From Rhodospirillales bacterium (GTDB lineage Bacteria; Pseudomonadota; Alphaproteobacteria; Rhodospirillales; UBA2165): a stretch of DNA of 39,678 nucleotides. Below the pieces are notes generated by a model that was not told where the DNA came from, did no database searches, and saw only the letters and a program-made list of their open reading frames with translations. Numbering within the stretch: position 1 is the stretch's first letter; each line of letters begins with the position of its first letter. Positions 1 to 8,679 of the stretch are shown one piece after another. The translations under genes were made by a program, and so were the position numbers. The stretch is from contig JAOMCN010000020.1 of assembly GCA_028345065.1 (NCBI GenBank), positions 1 through 39,678 on the forward strand, read 5' to 3'.

Positions 1-1
1 A

Positions 2-1249
2 CATCAATTTGGTCACTTCGTTCCGCAGTTGGGTGATGGCCGTGCCATATTAATTGGAGAAGTAAAAGATGTTGGAGGAAACCTCCGGGATATCCAACTC
101 AAAGGTTCAGGACAAACGCCGTTTTCAAGGCAAGGTGACGGCAGGGCAGCGCTAGGTCCGGTTCTTCGAGAGTATCTTATCAGCGAAGCAATGCACGCCC
201 TTGGCGTCCCAACGACGCGAGCTCTAGCAGCGGTAACAACGGGAGAACCTGTTTACAGAGAAACCGTTTTGCCTGGTGCCGTCCTAACCCGTGTTGCCTC
301 AAGTCATGTGCGTGTTGGCACGTTCCAGTACTTCGCAGTAAGAGGTGATCACGAAGCGGTCAAGCAACTCGCTGATTATATCATAGACCGACATTATCCG
401 AGTTTAAAAATTTTGGAAAACCCCTATTCATCACTTCTCCAGGCAGTAACTAATAGGCAGGCAAAATTAGTCGCCCAATGGATGCGTATTGGTTTTATTC
501 ATGGCGTTATGAACACTGATAATATGTCCATCTCAGGTGAAACAATAGATTTTGGACCTTGTGCTTTTATGGATAAATATGACCCAGATACGGTTTTCAG
601 CTCAATTGATAATTTTGGACGTTACGCTTATTCCAATCAACCCCAAATTGCTCAGTGGAACATTATGCAATTCGCTCAAACTCTTCTGCCAGTCATCGAC
701 CCCACAATGGAAAGAGCAGCAAAAATAGCTCGCGATATTATAGAGGAGTTTCCAGAACGTTATAAAGATTATTGGCTTACATATATGCGCCGCAAAATTG
801 GTCTGCTGTCATCTGAAGAAAAAGATCTAAAACTGATACAAAAATTGCTTGATTTGATGCATCAGGATGCCGTTGATTTTACTCTAACATTTCGTGCCTT
901 ATGTGATGAGCCACTGAGTGGAGTGGGTGCCAGAAATGTCCGTGGCTTGTTTAGAAACTTAAACCTTTTTGATAATTGGGCCCAGGATTGGCATTCTCGA
1001 TTAGGTCGTGAAAATGTGCCTCTCGAAATTTGCTCAGATTTGATGCGTCGAAACAACCCAAATGTCATACCCAGGAATCATCTTGTAGAAAATACACTGA
1101 CTGCGGCTATTGAAGAAGATAACTTCGAACCGTTTGAAGAACTTTTCAACGTTCTCATGACCCCCTACTCCGGGGATAATGGGCTGTCCGAATTCACAAA
1201 ACCACCAGAACCTAGTAACGAAATCTATCAGACATTTTGTGGAACTTAA
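2..1249 (+). CDS. selO: Protein adenylyltransferase SelO (YdiU family), 5' truncated by window edge
   Basis: SelO is a pseudokinase-fold enzyme that transfers AMP from ATP to Ser, Thr or Tyr of target proteins; in bacteria it is linked to redox homeostasis. The reading frame is open from base 2, and the first visible residues give the family signature HQFGHFVPQLGDGRA, so the true start lies outside the window. About 415 residues are visible against a usual 480-550, so roughly the first 70-100 are missing. Further family motifs are the Gly/Arg-rich stretch GSGQTPFSRQGDGRAALG and the metal-binding segment with NTDN and DFGP (bases about 510-560). The end TFCGT is typical of bacterial SelO and carries the near-terminal Cys that corresponds to the region where eukaryotic orthologues hold selenocysteine. 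Identity is secure from these motifs. Confidence 0.95.
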   Translation, partial: HQFGHFVPQLGDGRAILIGEVKDVGGNLRDIQLKGSGQTPFSRQGDGRAALGPVLREYLISEAMHALGVPTTRALAAVTTGEPVYRETVLPGAVLTRVASSHVRVGTFQYFAVRGDHEAVKQLADYIIDRHYPSLKILENPYSSLLQAVTNRQAKLVAQWMRIGFIHGVMNTDNMSISGETIDFGPCAFMDKYDPDTVFSSIDNFGRYAYSNQPQIAQWNIMQFAQTLLPVIDPTMERAAKIARDIIEEFPERYKDYWLTYMRRKIGLLSSEEKDLKLIQKLLDLMHQDAVDFTLTFRALCDEPLSGVGARNVRGLFRNLNLFDNWAQDWHSRLGRENVPLEICSDLMRRNNPNVIPRNHLVENTLTAAIEEDNFEPFEELFNVLMTPYSGDNGLSEFTKPPEPSNEIYQTFCGT

Positions 1250-1340
1250 GCGATATCAATCCGTAAAAAGGCTCTCGTCAAATTGACCGATCCCTATCCT
1301 CGACGTAGGACGACAAAACAAAATACACTCCGAAAAACTC

Positions 1341-1721
1341 TTATGAAATATCGAAGGAACCTGCTGCAAACCTGATTTTTAAGTCAACCCCACCCTCATT
1401 AATTTTCCAGGGCCATATTTTATAAGCCCGCAGTCCACTTCGATGAAAAGGATCTTGGTTCGCTATTTCTTTGGCTTCGTCCAGGGTCCCCGCTTTGACA
1501 ATGATCAAGCCAATACCAGCCATCTCGCCATCCTCTCGCAGGAGTGGCCCGGCAGCAAATAGTTTTCCGTCCTCTTCTAACTGGACTTGGTATGCTAGAT
1601 GTTCTTCGAGCACGGCAGCACGATTGCCTGTCTTACCCGTAAATTCAGACATTATGGCATAGTGCAATAAACCCAGCGCTGCATGTCTGTCGATAATGTG
1701 GCTTTGTTTAGAAGTCACCAT
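1341..1721 (-). CDS. YciI-like (YCII-related domain) protein
   Basis: This is a small ferredoxin-like-fold protein of the YCII-related family, of unsettled function (some members are dehydrochlorinase-like or muconolactone isomerase-like). Visible hallmarks are the H-x-A/Y-x-x-x-L helix (EEHLAYQVQLEEDG), the GPLLREDGEMAG strand-turn, and the E-A-x-x-x-x-x-DPFHRSGL motif followed by a WPW segment, all in family order. A 126-residue length is slightly long for the family because of about 23 residues before MSEFTGK. The annotated ATG has a good GAGG site seven bases upstream, which favours the longer form. It is divergent from prpD, with a shared upstream region, and stands alone on its strand. 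Family assignment is good; the reaction is unknown. Confidence 0.8.
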   Translation of the reverse strand: MVTSKQSHIIDRHAALGLLHYAIMSEFTGKTGNRAAVLEEHLAYQVQLEEDGKLFAAGPLLREDGEMAGIGLIIVKAGTLDEAKEIANQDPFHRSGLRAYKIWPWKINEGGVDLKIRFAAGSFDIS

Positions 1722-1798
1722 ATCAATACCTCGTTAATGAATAAAATTTTAATCTCTTTAAATTACAAAAACATAGCAATCACCGTTCCATCCGGCAA

Positions 1799-1806
1799 TT
1801 TGCAAA
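1799..1806. promoter_or_regulatory. TTTGCAAA palindrome, candidate ScfR/PccR-type operator upstream of prpDBC
   Basis: A perfect 8-bp palindrome TTTGCAAA lies 102 bases upstream of the prpD start, in the divergent yciI-like/prpD intergenic region. From memory, short-chain-fatty-acyl-CoA regulators (PccR, MccR, RamB) recognise TTTGCAAA-type sites, often as a pair spaced by 4 bases. Only one perfect copy is present here. A poorer TTGCAGAG lies about 25 bases downstream. No such regulator gene is in the window, so the role is inferred. Confidence 0.35.
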
Positions 1807-1908
1807 ACCGCTAGCTTCAATCACTATTACTTGCAGAGCTGCTTTTAATCTGGTCATTTGACGCCCGTAACACCTTTAAAGAGCAAATAACGAAGGTTTA
1901 GGGAGCCA

Positions 1909-3417
1909 GTGAAAAAACATAATCTTAAAGTTTATCCATCTTCTAAAACGTTACCTAAAGAAAATCAGTTGGCCTGGAAAATTGCCGCCGTGTCTGCGGA
2001 CCCTGTGGCGGTGGAAGATAAAGTCAACGAAATGATCGTTAATCGAATTATTGACAACGCCTCCGTCGCTATCGCATCAATAAATCGTCACCCGGTCGCA
2101 AGTGCCCGAGCACAGGCATTAGCCCATCCAAGAGACGACGGTGCGGCAATATTTGGTATTCCCAACGACCAAAAAATCCACGCTGAATGGGCTGCCTGGG
2201 CAAACGGGACTGCTGTCAGAGAACTTGATTTTCATGATACTTTCCTTGCCGCAGACTATTCCCACCCGGCAGATAATATTCCCCCGATTTTGGCTGTTGC
2301 CCAGCAGATGAACAAAAGTGGTAGGGATCTTATCCGTGGTTTAGCTACTGGTTATGAAATTCAAATTGATCTGGTGAAGGGTATTTGTCTCCACGAACAT
2401 AAAATTGATCATATTGCCCATTTAGGACCGTCTGTTGCAGCTGGTATTGGCTCGTTATTAGAATTAGATACCGAGACCATTTATCAGTCAATTCAACAGG
2501 CCCTTCACGTAACCGTTTCTACTCGTCAATCTCGAAAAGGTGAAATCTCAAGCTGGAAGGCCTACGCACCCGCCCATGCTGGAAAACTTGCCGTCGAAGC
2601 CGTAGACCGTTGCATGAGAGGTGAAGGGTCACCGTCTCCAATATATGAGGGTGAAGATAGCGTAATCGCCTGGATCCTGGGTGGCCCGGAGGCGCTTTAT
2701 CAAGTACCACTCCCTGACATTGGTGAACCCAAACGGGCGATCCTTGAATCCTACACGAAAGAGCATTCTGCCGAATATCAGAGCCAAGCTATTATCGACC
2801 TTGCCTTCAGCATTCGGAAAAAGATTGAAGACTGGGAAAGTGTTGAGAAGGTTACCCTCTATACTAGCCATCACACACATTACGTAATTGGTACCGGGGC
2901 AAAAGATCCTCAAAAAATGGATCCAACGTCTAGCCGGGAGACACTTGACCATTCGATCACATATATTCTAGCTGTGGCACTCCAAGATGGGGAATGGCAT
3001 CACGTGCGCTCCTACACCCCAGAACGCGCAAATCGTGCTGATACTGTTAAATTATGGCAAAAGATATCGACTGTTGAAGATCCGGCATGGACACAACGGT
3101 ATCATGACCCTAATCCAGGAAAGAGGGCTTTTGGAGGACGCCTAGAAGTGGAATTATCCTCTGGGAAAATGATTGTAGATGAATTAGCTGTTGCAAATGC
3201 CCATCCGGCTGGAAAAAAACCCTTTGTAAGACAAGATTATATACGTAAATTCAAAATTTTAACCGAGGGTCTCGTCACCGATATAGAAAGCACACGCTTC
3301 CTAGATTTAGTTCAGCATCTCCCAGAACTTAATCCAAACCATATTCGGGAAATCAATGTTCAACTCAGTTCTGATAGTTTGGCTCCTCACACGCGAAATA
3401 GTGAGGGGATATTCTAA
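1909..3417 (+). CDS. prpD: 2-methylcitrate dehydratase, MmgE/PrpD family
   Basis: PrpD dehydrates 2-methylcitrate to 2-methyl-cis-aconitate in the cytosolic methylcitrate cycle, which oxidises propionyl-CoA to pyruvate. The 502-residue length fits PrpD (about 480-500) rather than the shorter MmgE/IDS-epimerase relatives. Family features include the [20 protein letters not shown] segment near residue 90, the GYEIQIDL helix, the [11 protein letters not shown] stretch with conserved Trp, Lys and His, and a long C-terminal domain. The start is GTG, preceded by AGGGAG at suitable spacing. It is the first gene of the operon: its TAA shares one base with the prpB ATG, so translation is probably coupled. 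The specific PrpD assignment rests on the immediately linked prpB and prpC. Confidence 0.93.
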   Translation: MKKHNLKVYPSSKTLPKENQLAWKIAAVSADPVAVEDKVNEMIVNRIIDNASVAIASINRHPVASARAQALAHPRDDGAAIFGIPNDQKIHAEWAAWANGTAVRELDFHDTFLAADYSHPADNIPPILAVAQQMNKSGRDLIRGLATGYEIQIDLVKGICLHEHKIDHIAHLGPSVAAGIGSLLELDTETIYQSIQQALHVTVSTRQSRKGEISSWKAYAPAHAGKLAVEAVDRCMRGEGSPSPIYEGEDSVIAWILGGPEALYQVPLPDIGEPKRAILESYTKEHSAEYQSQAIIDLAFSIRKKIEDWESVEKVTLYTSHHTHYVIGTGAKDPQKMDPTSSRETLDHSITYILAVALQDGEWHHVRSYTPERANRADTVKLWQKISTVEDPAWTQRYHDPNPGKRAFGGRLEVELSSGKMIVDELAVANAHPAGKKPFVRQDYIRKFKILTEGLVTDIESTRFLDLVQHLPELNPNHIREINVQLSSDSLAPHTRNSEGIF

Positions 3418-4310
3418 TGCTATTCGCGAATAAAACCGCCGCTGAAAAACGGGCTGAATTTAGAGACGCGATTTCTAAAGGAAAACTCCTGATGATGCCG
3501 GGCGCCCACTCGCCCATCATCGCCCGAATTATTGAAGAACTGGGTTTCGATGGCATCTATATCTCAGGCGCAGCATTATCTGCAGAACTAGCTTTACCCG
3601 ACATCGGTTTGACCTCTCTCTCTGAGGTAGCGCAGCGAGGCCGTCAGATAGCGCGGGTAACTGATTTACCTGCGATCATTGACGCCGACACCGGTTTTGG
3701 TGAAGCTCTTAATGTCGCCAGGACGGTCCAAGAATTTGAAGAACTTGGTTTGGCCGGTTGCCACATCGAGGACCAAATTACAAATAAGAGATGCGGTCAT
3801 CTAGACAATAAAATTCTGGTCGATTCAAAGGTCATGGTGCAGAAAATTAAAGCTGCAGCGGAAGTAAAAAAAGATCAGAATTTTATGATCATGGCTCGCA
3901 CAGATGCTAAAGGTGTTGAAGGCTTGACGGCATCCATCGATAGAGCAAAAGCATACGTTGATGCTGGTGCCGATGCAATTTTTCCTGAAGCGCTTGCAGA
4001 GCCAAAAGAATATGAAAAATTCCGATCAGAAATTAAGGTTCCATTACTCGCAAATATGACCGAATTCGGGAAAACACCGTTATATAGCAAAAAACAATTG
4101 CAAGAATTCGGTTACAATATCGCGATTTTTCCTGTTACGTCACTGCGCCTTGCTAACAAAGCCGTTGAGGATGGACTCAAGCAACTAAAGGAAGATGGAA
4201 CCAACTCCCAAATAGTTGACTTAATGCAAACGCGAAAAAGCCTTTATCAGCTTCTTCATTATGAAGATTACAATAGATTTGATCAAAATCTTTATAATTT
4301 TAAATTGTAG
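3417..4310 (+). CDS. prpB: Methylisocitrate lyase
   Basis: PrpB cleaves 2-methylisocitrate to pyruvate and succinate, the last step of the methylcitrate cycle. It belongs to the isocitrate lyase/PEP mutase (ICL) superfamily, a TIM-barrel with a catalytic Cys. The active-site loop K-R-C-G-H is present with the Cys at residue 126, and the metal-binding DADTGFGEALNVARTV and ARTDAK segments are in the expected places. The 297-residue length equals typical PrpB and is much shorter than AceA. Early motifs (PGAHSPIIARI, YISGAALSA) also match. The start codon overlaps the prpD stop by one base, and prpC follows after 23 bases. Sequence and operon agree, so confidence is high. Confidence 0.95.
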   Translation: MLFANKTAAEKRAEFRDAISKGKLLMMPGAHSPIIARIIEELGFDGIYISGAALSAELALPDIGLTSLSEVAQRGRQIARVTDLPAIIDADTGFGEALNVARTVQEFEELGLAGCHIEDQITNKRCGHLDNKILVDSKVMVQKIKAAAEVKKDQNFMIMARTDAKGVEGLTASIDRAKAYVDAGADAIFPEALAEPKEYEKFRSEIKVPLLANMTEFGKTPLYSKKQLQEFGYNIAIFPVTSLRLANKAVEDGLKQLKEDGTNSQIVDLMQTRKSLYQLLHYEDYNRFDQNLYNFKL

Positions 4311-4333
4311 AGGTTATACCGGAAGGAAGAAAT

Positions 4334-5524
4334 ATGGCTAAGAAAGTGGCAATTAAGAAAGCTAAAGTGAGTAGTAGCAACATTTCCAGGACAAAAACAG
4401 CCCCCACAATTTACAAAGGGCTAGCTGGCGTCGTTACTGATACGACAGCTGTGTCCAAGGTGATGCCAGAAACCAACTCCCTGACTTATCGTGGATATGC
4501 TGTTCAAGATCTAGCTGCCAACTGCACGTTTGAGGAAGTGGCATACCTAATTCTCATTGGAGAACTTCCTAACCGCAGACAATTAAACACTTTTAAAAAG
4601 AAGGAACGCTCTCTGCGCGAGCTAACCAAAGCCCATAAAGATGTGATTGGAAAATTTCCACGCCGGGCACACCCGATGGATACCATTCGTACGGCTGTAA
4701 GTTACCTTGGAACGACAGAAATCGCTTGGGGTGGAGAGCCTCTAGAAAGCGATCTTGAACGCGCCATTAATCTACTCGCCAAAATTCCGACGATGATTGC
4801 AACCGATTTTCGGTTCCGACAGGGTAAAAAACGTATTCCACCCCGCACCAACCTATCAATGGCCGAGAATTTTTTCCATATGTGTTTCGGAAAAATACCA
4901 CCCAAGAAAGTAATCCGAGCTTTCGATATCTCCCTAATACTCTATGCGGAACATAGTTTTAATGCATCTACTTTTGCTGGCAGAGTGGTCACTTCTACAA
5001 GATCAGACATCTATAGTGCCATCTGCGGTGCTATTGGAGCGCTCAAAGGTCCGTTGCATGGTGGAGCTAATGAAGCTGTCATGGAAATGATGAAGAGAGT
5101 TGGAAAATCAACAAATGCAGAGACTTGGCTTCGAAATGCGTTCGCCAATAAAGACCTTGTTATGGGGTTTGGCCACCGGGTATACAAATTCGGAGATTCG
5201 AGGGTCCCAACCATGAAAAGTTGTCTAAAAGACCTTACGGAATGGGCAGGCGACACGAAATGGCTAGAGATTTATGAAATAATGGAAAACATTATGGTTT
5301 CGGAAAAGAAGATACATCCGAACTTAGATTTTCCTTCCGGGCCAGCCTATTATCTTATGGGTTTCCCAATTAATCTTTACACTCCAATTTTTGTTATGGC
5401 ACGAATTACCGGTTGGTCGGCACATTATTTTGAACAAAATGCTGACAATAGCCTGATACGACCTCTTAGCTCCTACATTGGAAAAGCACAACGGAAAGTC
5501 AAACCGTTAGTGAAGCGAAAATAA
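4334..5524 (+). CDS. prpC: 2-methylcitrate synthase (citrate synthase family)
   Basis: PrpC condenses propionyl-CoA with oxaloacetate to give 2-methylcitrate, the entry step of the cycle. The citrate synthase fold is marked by the KGPLHGGANEAV helix-loop with active-site His242, by GFGHRVYK with His281, and by the LDFPSGPAYY segment that supplies the catalytic Asp. The 396-residue length fits short type I/PrpC enzymes rather than the longer type II citrate synthase. It has a Lys-rich, probably disordered N-terminal extension of about 25 residues before the conserved YKGLAGVVTDTTAVSKV start. A GGAAGGAAG ribosome site precedes the ATG. It is the third operon gene and converges on the G3E GTPase, leaving only nine bases between stops. 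No prpE or prpR is present. Confidence 0.93.
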   Translation: MAKKVAIKKAKVSSSNISRTKTAPTIYKGLAGVVTDTTAVSKVMPETNSLTYRGYAVQDLAANCTFEEVAYLILIGELPNRRQLNTFKKKERSLRELTKAHKDVIGKFPRRAHPMDTIRTAVSYLGTTEIAWGGEPLESDLERAINLLAKIPTMIATDFRFRQGKKRIPPRTNLSMAENFFHMCFGKIPPKKVIRAFDISLILYAEHSFNASTFAGRVVTSTRSDIYSAICGAIGALKGPLHGGANEAVMEMMKRVGKSTNAETWLRNAFANKDLVMGFGHRVYKFGDSRVPTMKSCLKDLTEWAGDTKWLEIYEIMENIMVSEKKIHPNLDFPSGPAYYLMGFPINLYTPIFVMARITGWSAHYFEQNADNSLIRPLSSYIGKAQRKVKPLVKRK

Positions 5525-5533
5525 TAAAGGCAC

Positions 5534-6571
5534 CTAACTGATCGAACACTTAATTAGACGCCTCTCCAATTCGTCCCAATCAGGTTTTAGATCTTCTGAG
5601 ACGATAACCTCCAAGCGACTATCATTGCGATAGGCTATCTCCGACAAAGTAAATTCACCATTTACACGATTAACCAACACCCATCCCTTTTCTACTCGAA
5701 ACACGCCTTTTAGGCGCTCTATAATCGCACCCTTTGGTAGCCCCAACAGGCCAGGAGGTCCCAATAAGTCAACCACCATTTCTGAGTCAAAAACCTCTTC
5801 GGCAGAGAATATCCAACCACATCCTCGATACCCCAACCCCTGATTTAAAGCCCGGTGAGGGTTTCCTTGCTCTATAACAATCACTTCCTGTTTTGCCGCG
5901 CGTTCCCTATGAACGTGACCGTGAGCATGCGGAAAAAGCGGTGCTTTTGCATTTTCAATATCTAAATCAAGAAGCAGTAATTCAAGATCGCCATGACGTG
6001 CTTCGATAATCCTTAGTTTTGGCGGAAAAAGCTGTTCAGCCCATTCATAAAAGAATTTCAGTTCATCCGCATTTGCGATATCAGCCTTACTTGCTACCAG
6101 AATATCTGCAAGGTGAATTTGGTCATTAAAAACATTCACAGACTGGATACGAGAATCTAAGGCATGCCTTGGATCCACAAGGCAGATGACCGCCTTAACA
6201 TTTAAGGAAGTTGACAACTGGGGACCACGGAGTTCATCTAAAATGCCAGCTGGATGACCTATCCCTGTTGGTTCTATTAACAATCTATCGGGTTTAACCC
6301 GGCGGAGAATTTCCAAAATCCCAACTTCCATGGGTACATTCGTCATACAACACATGCATCCACCAGGAATTTCCTGGATAATTACGTTATCAGAAATTGA
6401 CTCCTTCTCGACCGCTGCCTGATCTACAGACACTTCTCCAAATTCATTAATCAGTACTGCCCATATTTCGTGTGGCGGCTTTCTAGTCAGCATCGACTTT
6501 ATCGCCGTCGTTTTGCCAACACCAAAAAACCCTGTAAGTATCGTGGTAGGAACCTTTCGGATAGAGTCCAT
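5534..6571 (-). CDS. CobW-family G3E GTPase (metallochaperone)
   Basis: G3E GTPases of the CobW/YjiA/ZNG group bind metal and hydrolyse GTP to deliver zinc, cobalt or another metal to client enzymes. The P-loop GFFGVGKTT is at residues 14-22. The metal-binding CxCC (GGCMCC) has its cysteines at 72, 74 and 75. The IEPTGIGHP switch follows, and ASKAD replaces the usual NKxD base-recognition motif. A His-rich loop (HAHGHVHRE, about residue 213) sits between the GTPase and the C-terminal CobW_C domain. The ATG has GGGGA about eight bases upstream. It stands alone on the minus strand, convergent with prpC and divergent from the SDR gene. A cobalt role is possible given the cobalamin genes at 16.5-24.9 kb, but zinc is equally possible. 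No Zur site was recognised. Confidence 0.85.
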   Translation of the reverse strand: MDSIRKVPTTILTGFFGVGKTTAIKSMLTRKPPHEIWAVLINEFGEVSVDQAAVEKESISDNVIIQEIPGGCMCCMTNVPMEVGILEILRRVKPDRLLIEPTGIGHPAGILDELRGPQLSTSLNVKAVICLVDPRHALDSRIQSVNVFNDQIHLADILVASKADIANADELKFFYEWAEQLFPPKLRIIEARHGDLELLLLDLDIENAKAPLFPHAHGHVHRERAAKQEVIVIEQGNPHRALNQGLGYRGCGWIFSAEEVFDSEMVVDLLGPPGLLGLPKGAIIERLKGVFRVEKGWVLVNRVNGEFTLSEIAYRNDSRLEVIVSEDLKPDWDELERRLIKCSIS

Positions 6572-6655
6572 TAATTAATTCCCCAATTTAATATCTGAGA
6601 ACCAAATAAAATTTTGACCATAAACTAATTGAGAATACAGAAAAAAATTTATGCC

Positions 6656-6683
6656 CTGCCAACCTGAGGGTAAGACATATAAT
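6656..6683 (+). promoter_or_regulatory. Candidate sigma70 promoter for the SDR gene
   Basis: A perfect TATAAT (6678-6683) is preceded at 16 bases by CTGCCA (6656-6661), which matches four of six -35 positions. This would start transcription near 6690 and leave a leader of about 60 bases before the SDR ATG. It is based on sequence match only. Confidence 0.35.
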
Positions 6684-6751
6684 ACATCTGGATTCAAATC
6701 GTATCCTATCGCACATTCTCGTCCTTATACATAAAATGAAAGGTTATACAT

Positions 6752-7510
6752 ATGAAACGAATACAAGATCGGGTGGCAATAATTACTGGAGCTGCACAAG
6801 GCATCGGAGCTTCATACGCCAGAGCCATGGCTAGGGAGGGAGCGACAGTAGTCATTGCTGATTTAGATGACGGTGAGTCAGTAACAAGTCAAATAAGAGC
6901 GGGCGGCGGAGAAGCTATAAACATAACCACCGATGTCTCTGACGAAACATCTGTCGAAAATCTGGTATCTAATACCGTTGATCGTTTTGGCAGGATCGAC
7001 ATTCTGGTTGCCAACGCTGCGATTTTTGGAAAGCTTGAGGCCAAACCTTTCACTGAAATCTCTGTCGAAGATTGGGATAATTTGATGGCGGTGAACGTTA
7101 GAGGTGTTTTCATTTGTGCAAAAGCCGTCATTGGCCAAATGCGTAAACAGAAATATGGAAAGATCATAAATATTGCCTCAGGCACATTGTTTAAAGGGAC
7201 ACCCCTTCTTTTGCATTACGTGACCTCAAAAGGCGCAGTCATGACGATGACACGTTGCCTGGCACGTGAGGTAGGTGATGATAACATCTGCGTTAACAGC
7301 TTGGCACCTGGTCTCGTAATGAGCGAAAATGTTTTGGCACAAGAGAATTTTGATGACGCTGCAGTAGACGCCAATACAGCAACACGGGCATTAAAAAGAC
7401 GTCAGGTTCCGGAAGACCTTATCGGTGCACTACTCTTTCTTGCATCGCCGGATAGCGACTTTATGACTGGCCAATGCGTGGTTATCGATGGAGGTTCAGT
7501 GAACCATTAA
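6752..7510 (+). CDS. Short-chain dehydrogenase/reductase (classical SDR)
   Basis: This is a classical NAD(P)-dependent SDR of 252 residues. The cofactor motif TGAAQGIG is at residues 12-19, ADLDD follows beta-2 (an Asp there suggests NAD rather than NADP), and the VANAA motif is near residue 85. The catalytic triad reads Ser143, Tyr156, Lys160 within YVTSK. The C-terminal FLASPDSDFMTGQCVVIDGG is the usual closing block. The substrate cannot be told; the closest broad group is the FabG/3-oxoacyl or sugar/steroid dehydrogenases. AAAGG lies eight bases before the ATG. It is a single-gene unit, divergent from the G3E GTPase and convergent with the EamA transporter. Confidence 0.88.
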   Translation: MKRIQDRVAIITGAAQGIGASYARAMAREGATVVIADLDDGESVTSQIRAGGGEAINITTDVSDETSVENLVSNTVDRFGRIDILVANAAIFGKLEAKPFTEISVEDWDNLMAVNVRGVFICAKAVIGQMRKQKYGKIINIASGTLFKGTPLLLHYVTSKGAVMTMTRCLAREVGDDNICVNSLAPGLVMSENVLAQENFDDAAVDANTATRALKRRQVPEDLIGALLFLASPDSDFMTGQCVVIDGGSVNH

Positions 7511-7553
7511 ACAGGAAAAAATACTGTAAACCCGAGCCTTCTTCAGGTTAAAT

Positions 7554-7578
7554 CCAAAATGTTTAAATATAATTTTGG
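7554..7578. repeat. AT-rich inverted repeat between convergent genes
   Basis: CCAAAAT and ATTTTGG form a perfect 7-bp inverted repeat around an 11-base loop, between the SDR stop and the end of the convergent EamA gene. It could act as a weak bidirectional terminator, but it has a low-GC stem and no clean T-run. Confidence 0.25.
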
Positions 7579-7631
7579 CTAAGACACAGGGAAATAAGTT
7601 GTTGCCCCTACCTTGTTCTATATCGCCTCAA

Positions 7632-8576
7632 TTACATTGTCTGACGCTTGACCCTAGAGACCAGATATACGCCAAGAATTATGAAGGCAAAGGCTGGAAA
7701 ATGGTATGGTTGAAGAACCTCCCCCAGAATTATCATTGCCAATATCGTTATAAATAACAATCTAACATAAACAAATGCACTGGCTTTATTCGCTCCAACA
7801 GCCTGATTTCCAAAATTCCATAAACCCATCGCCGCAACGGCAACGATTATACCCGCCCACAAGACGGATATAACGGTAGTGTAATTTACCTCCATGGGCA
7901 TTACATAAGCAGTTTCCCAAAGGTAAAAGGGCAATAATACTAAGACGCCTAAAATTTGTAAGATATTTAATAGAACAAGTGGTGGAATTCCCTTTGGCGA
8001 CTGCCTCAGGAAAACTGCATAGTAAGCAAAGCCGCACACAGACGCTAACATCCAAAAATCACCTATATTAATTGTGACATTTGCCAAGGCTTGAATATCG
8101 CCCCTAAGGATGATCACTAAAACACCAACTGCCGCAATTAATGCGCCAAGTATTTGACTTCTGGTTACCGTTTCCCTGAAAAATAGCCACGTAAGAAAAA
8201 TTGTCACCGCTGGCTGCGTCATCGAAACGACACCAGCATTAATCGCCGTCGTATAATGAAGTGCTATATAAATAGTTGTATTTCCCAGAATGACTAGCGC
8301 AAAGGTGAGCTTTAAAAGGAGCTTGATGTTGACCAATATTAAATCAATATGCTCCAGCAACCTGCGCCAGGTGAAAGGTAATATTAATAACCCTGCTAAA
8401 ACCCATCGCCAGAAAGAAAGCCCAATGGGTGGCACCTCGCCAGGTATAATCCGCCCCAAGATCTGGTTGCTGGCAAAGAATAACATCGATAAAGTCAGGG
8501 CGGCGTAAGGCCATGCGGCGTGACGGTTTAGATAATTGTTGATCCTAACCAATTTAGAATTTGGAGTCGTATCCAT
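7632..8576 (-). CDS. EamA/DMT-family transporter
   Basis: This is an inner-membrane drug/metabolite transporter of the EamA family, predicted to have about ten membrane helices in two homologous five-helix halves (314 residues, typical). The first half opens with a helix containing LTLSMLFFASNQILGR and has the conserved FWRWVLAGLLILPF segment. It ends with the TQPAVTIFLTWLFFRETVTRSQILGALIAAVGV type block; the same (T/N)xxPxxxxxxxxxxxxE motif marks EamA duplicates. The second half ends near ILGEVLQPYHFPAFAFIILGVYL. Family members export amino acids, nucleosides or other small metabolites; the substrate is not predictable here. It lies alone, divergent from the acyl-CoA dehydrogenase gene, with a GGGGA very close to its ATG. 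Confidence 0.88.
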   Translation of the reverse strand: MDTTPNSKLVRINNYLNRHAAWPYAALTLSMLFFASNQILGRIIPGEVPPIGLSFWRWVLAGLLILPFTWRRLLEHIDLILVNIKLLLKLTFALVILGNTTIYIALHYTTAINAGVVSMTQPAVTIFLTWLFFRETVTRSQILGALIAAVGVLVIILRGDIQALANVTINIGDFWMLASVCGFAYYAVFLRQSPKGIPPLVLLNILQILGVLVLLPFYLWETAYVMPMEVNYTTVISVLWAGIIVAVAAMGLWNFGNQAVGANKASAFVYVRLLFITILAMIILGEVLQPYHFPAFAFIILGVYLVSRVKRQTM

Positions 8577-8679
8577 TCCCCGTAAAATTTAGCCAATTTA
8601 TTCCACCAATTTCCAAACCGGCCAACATGGTTTAGTTTATGAATATTAATCTACGTAAATACTTAGGTAAGTCCAGATA

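Noticed and set aside
2629-2952. Minus-strand 107-codon frame inside prpD
   Set aside because: prpD is well supported in its own frame across this region; the opposite frame looks like a codon-bias shadow.
7575-7757. Plus-strand 60-codon frame at the EamA gene end
   Set aside because: It overlaps the conserved last helices of the transporter and has no ribosome site or family features.
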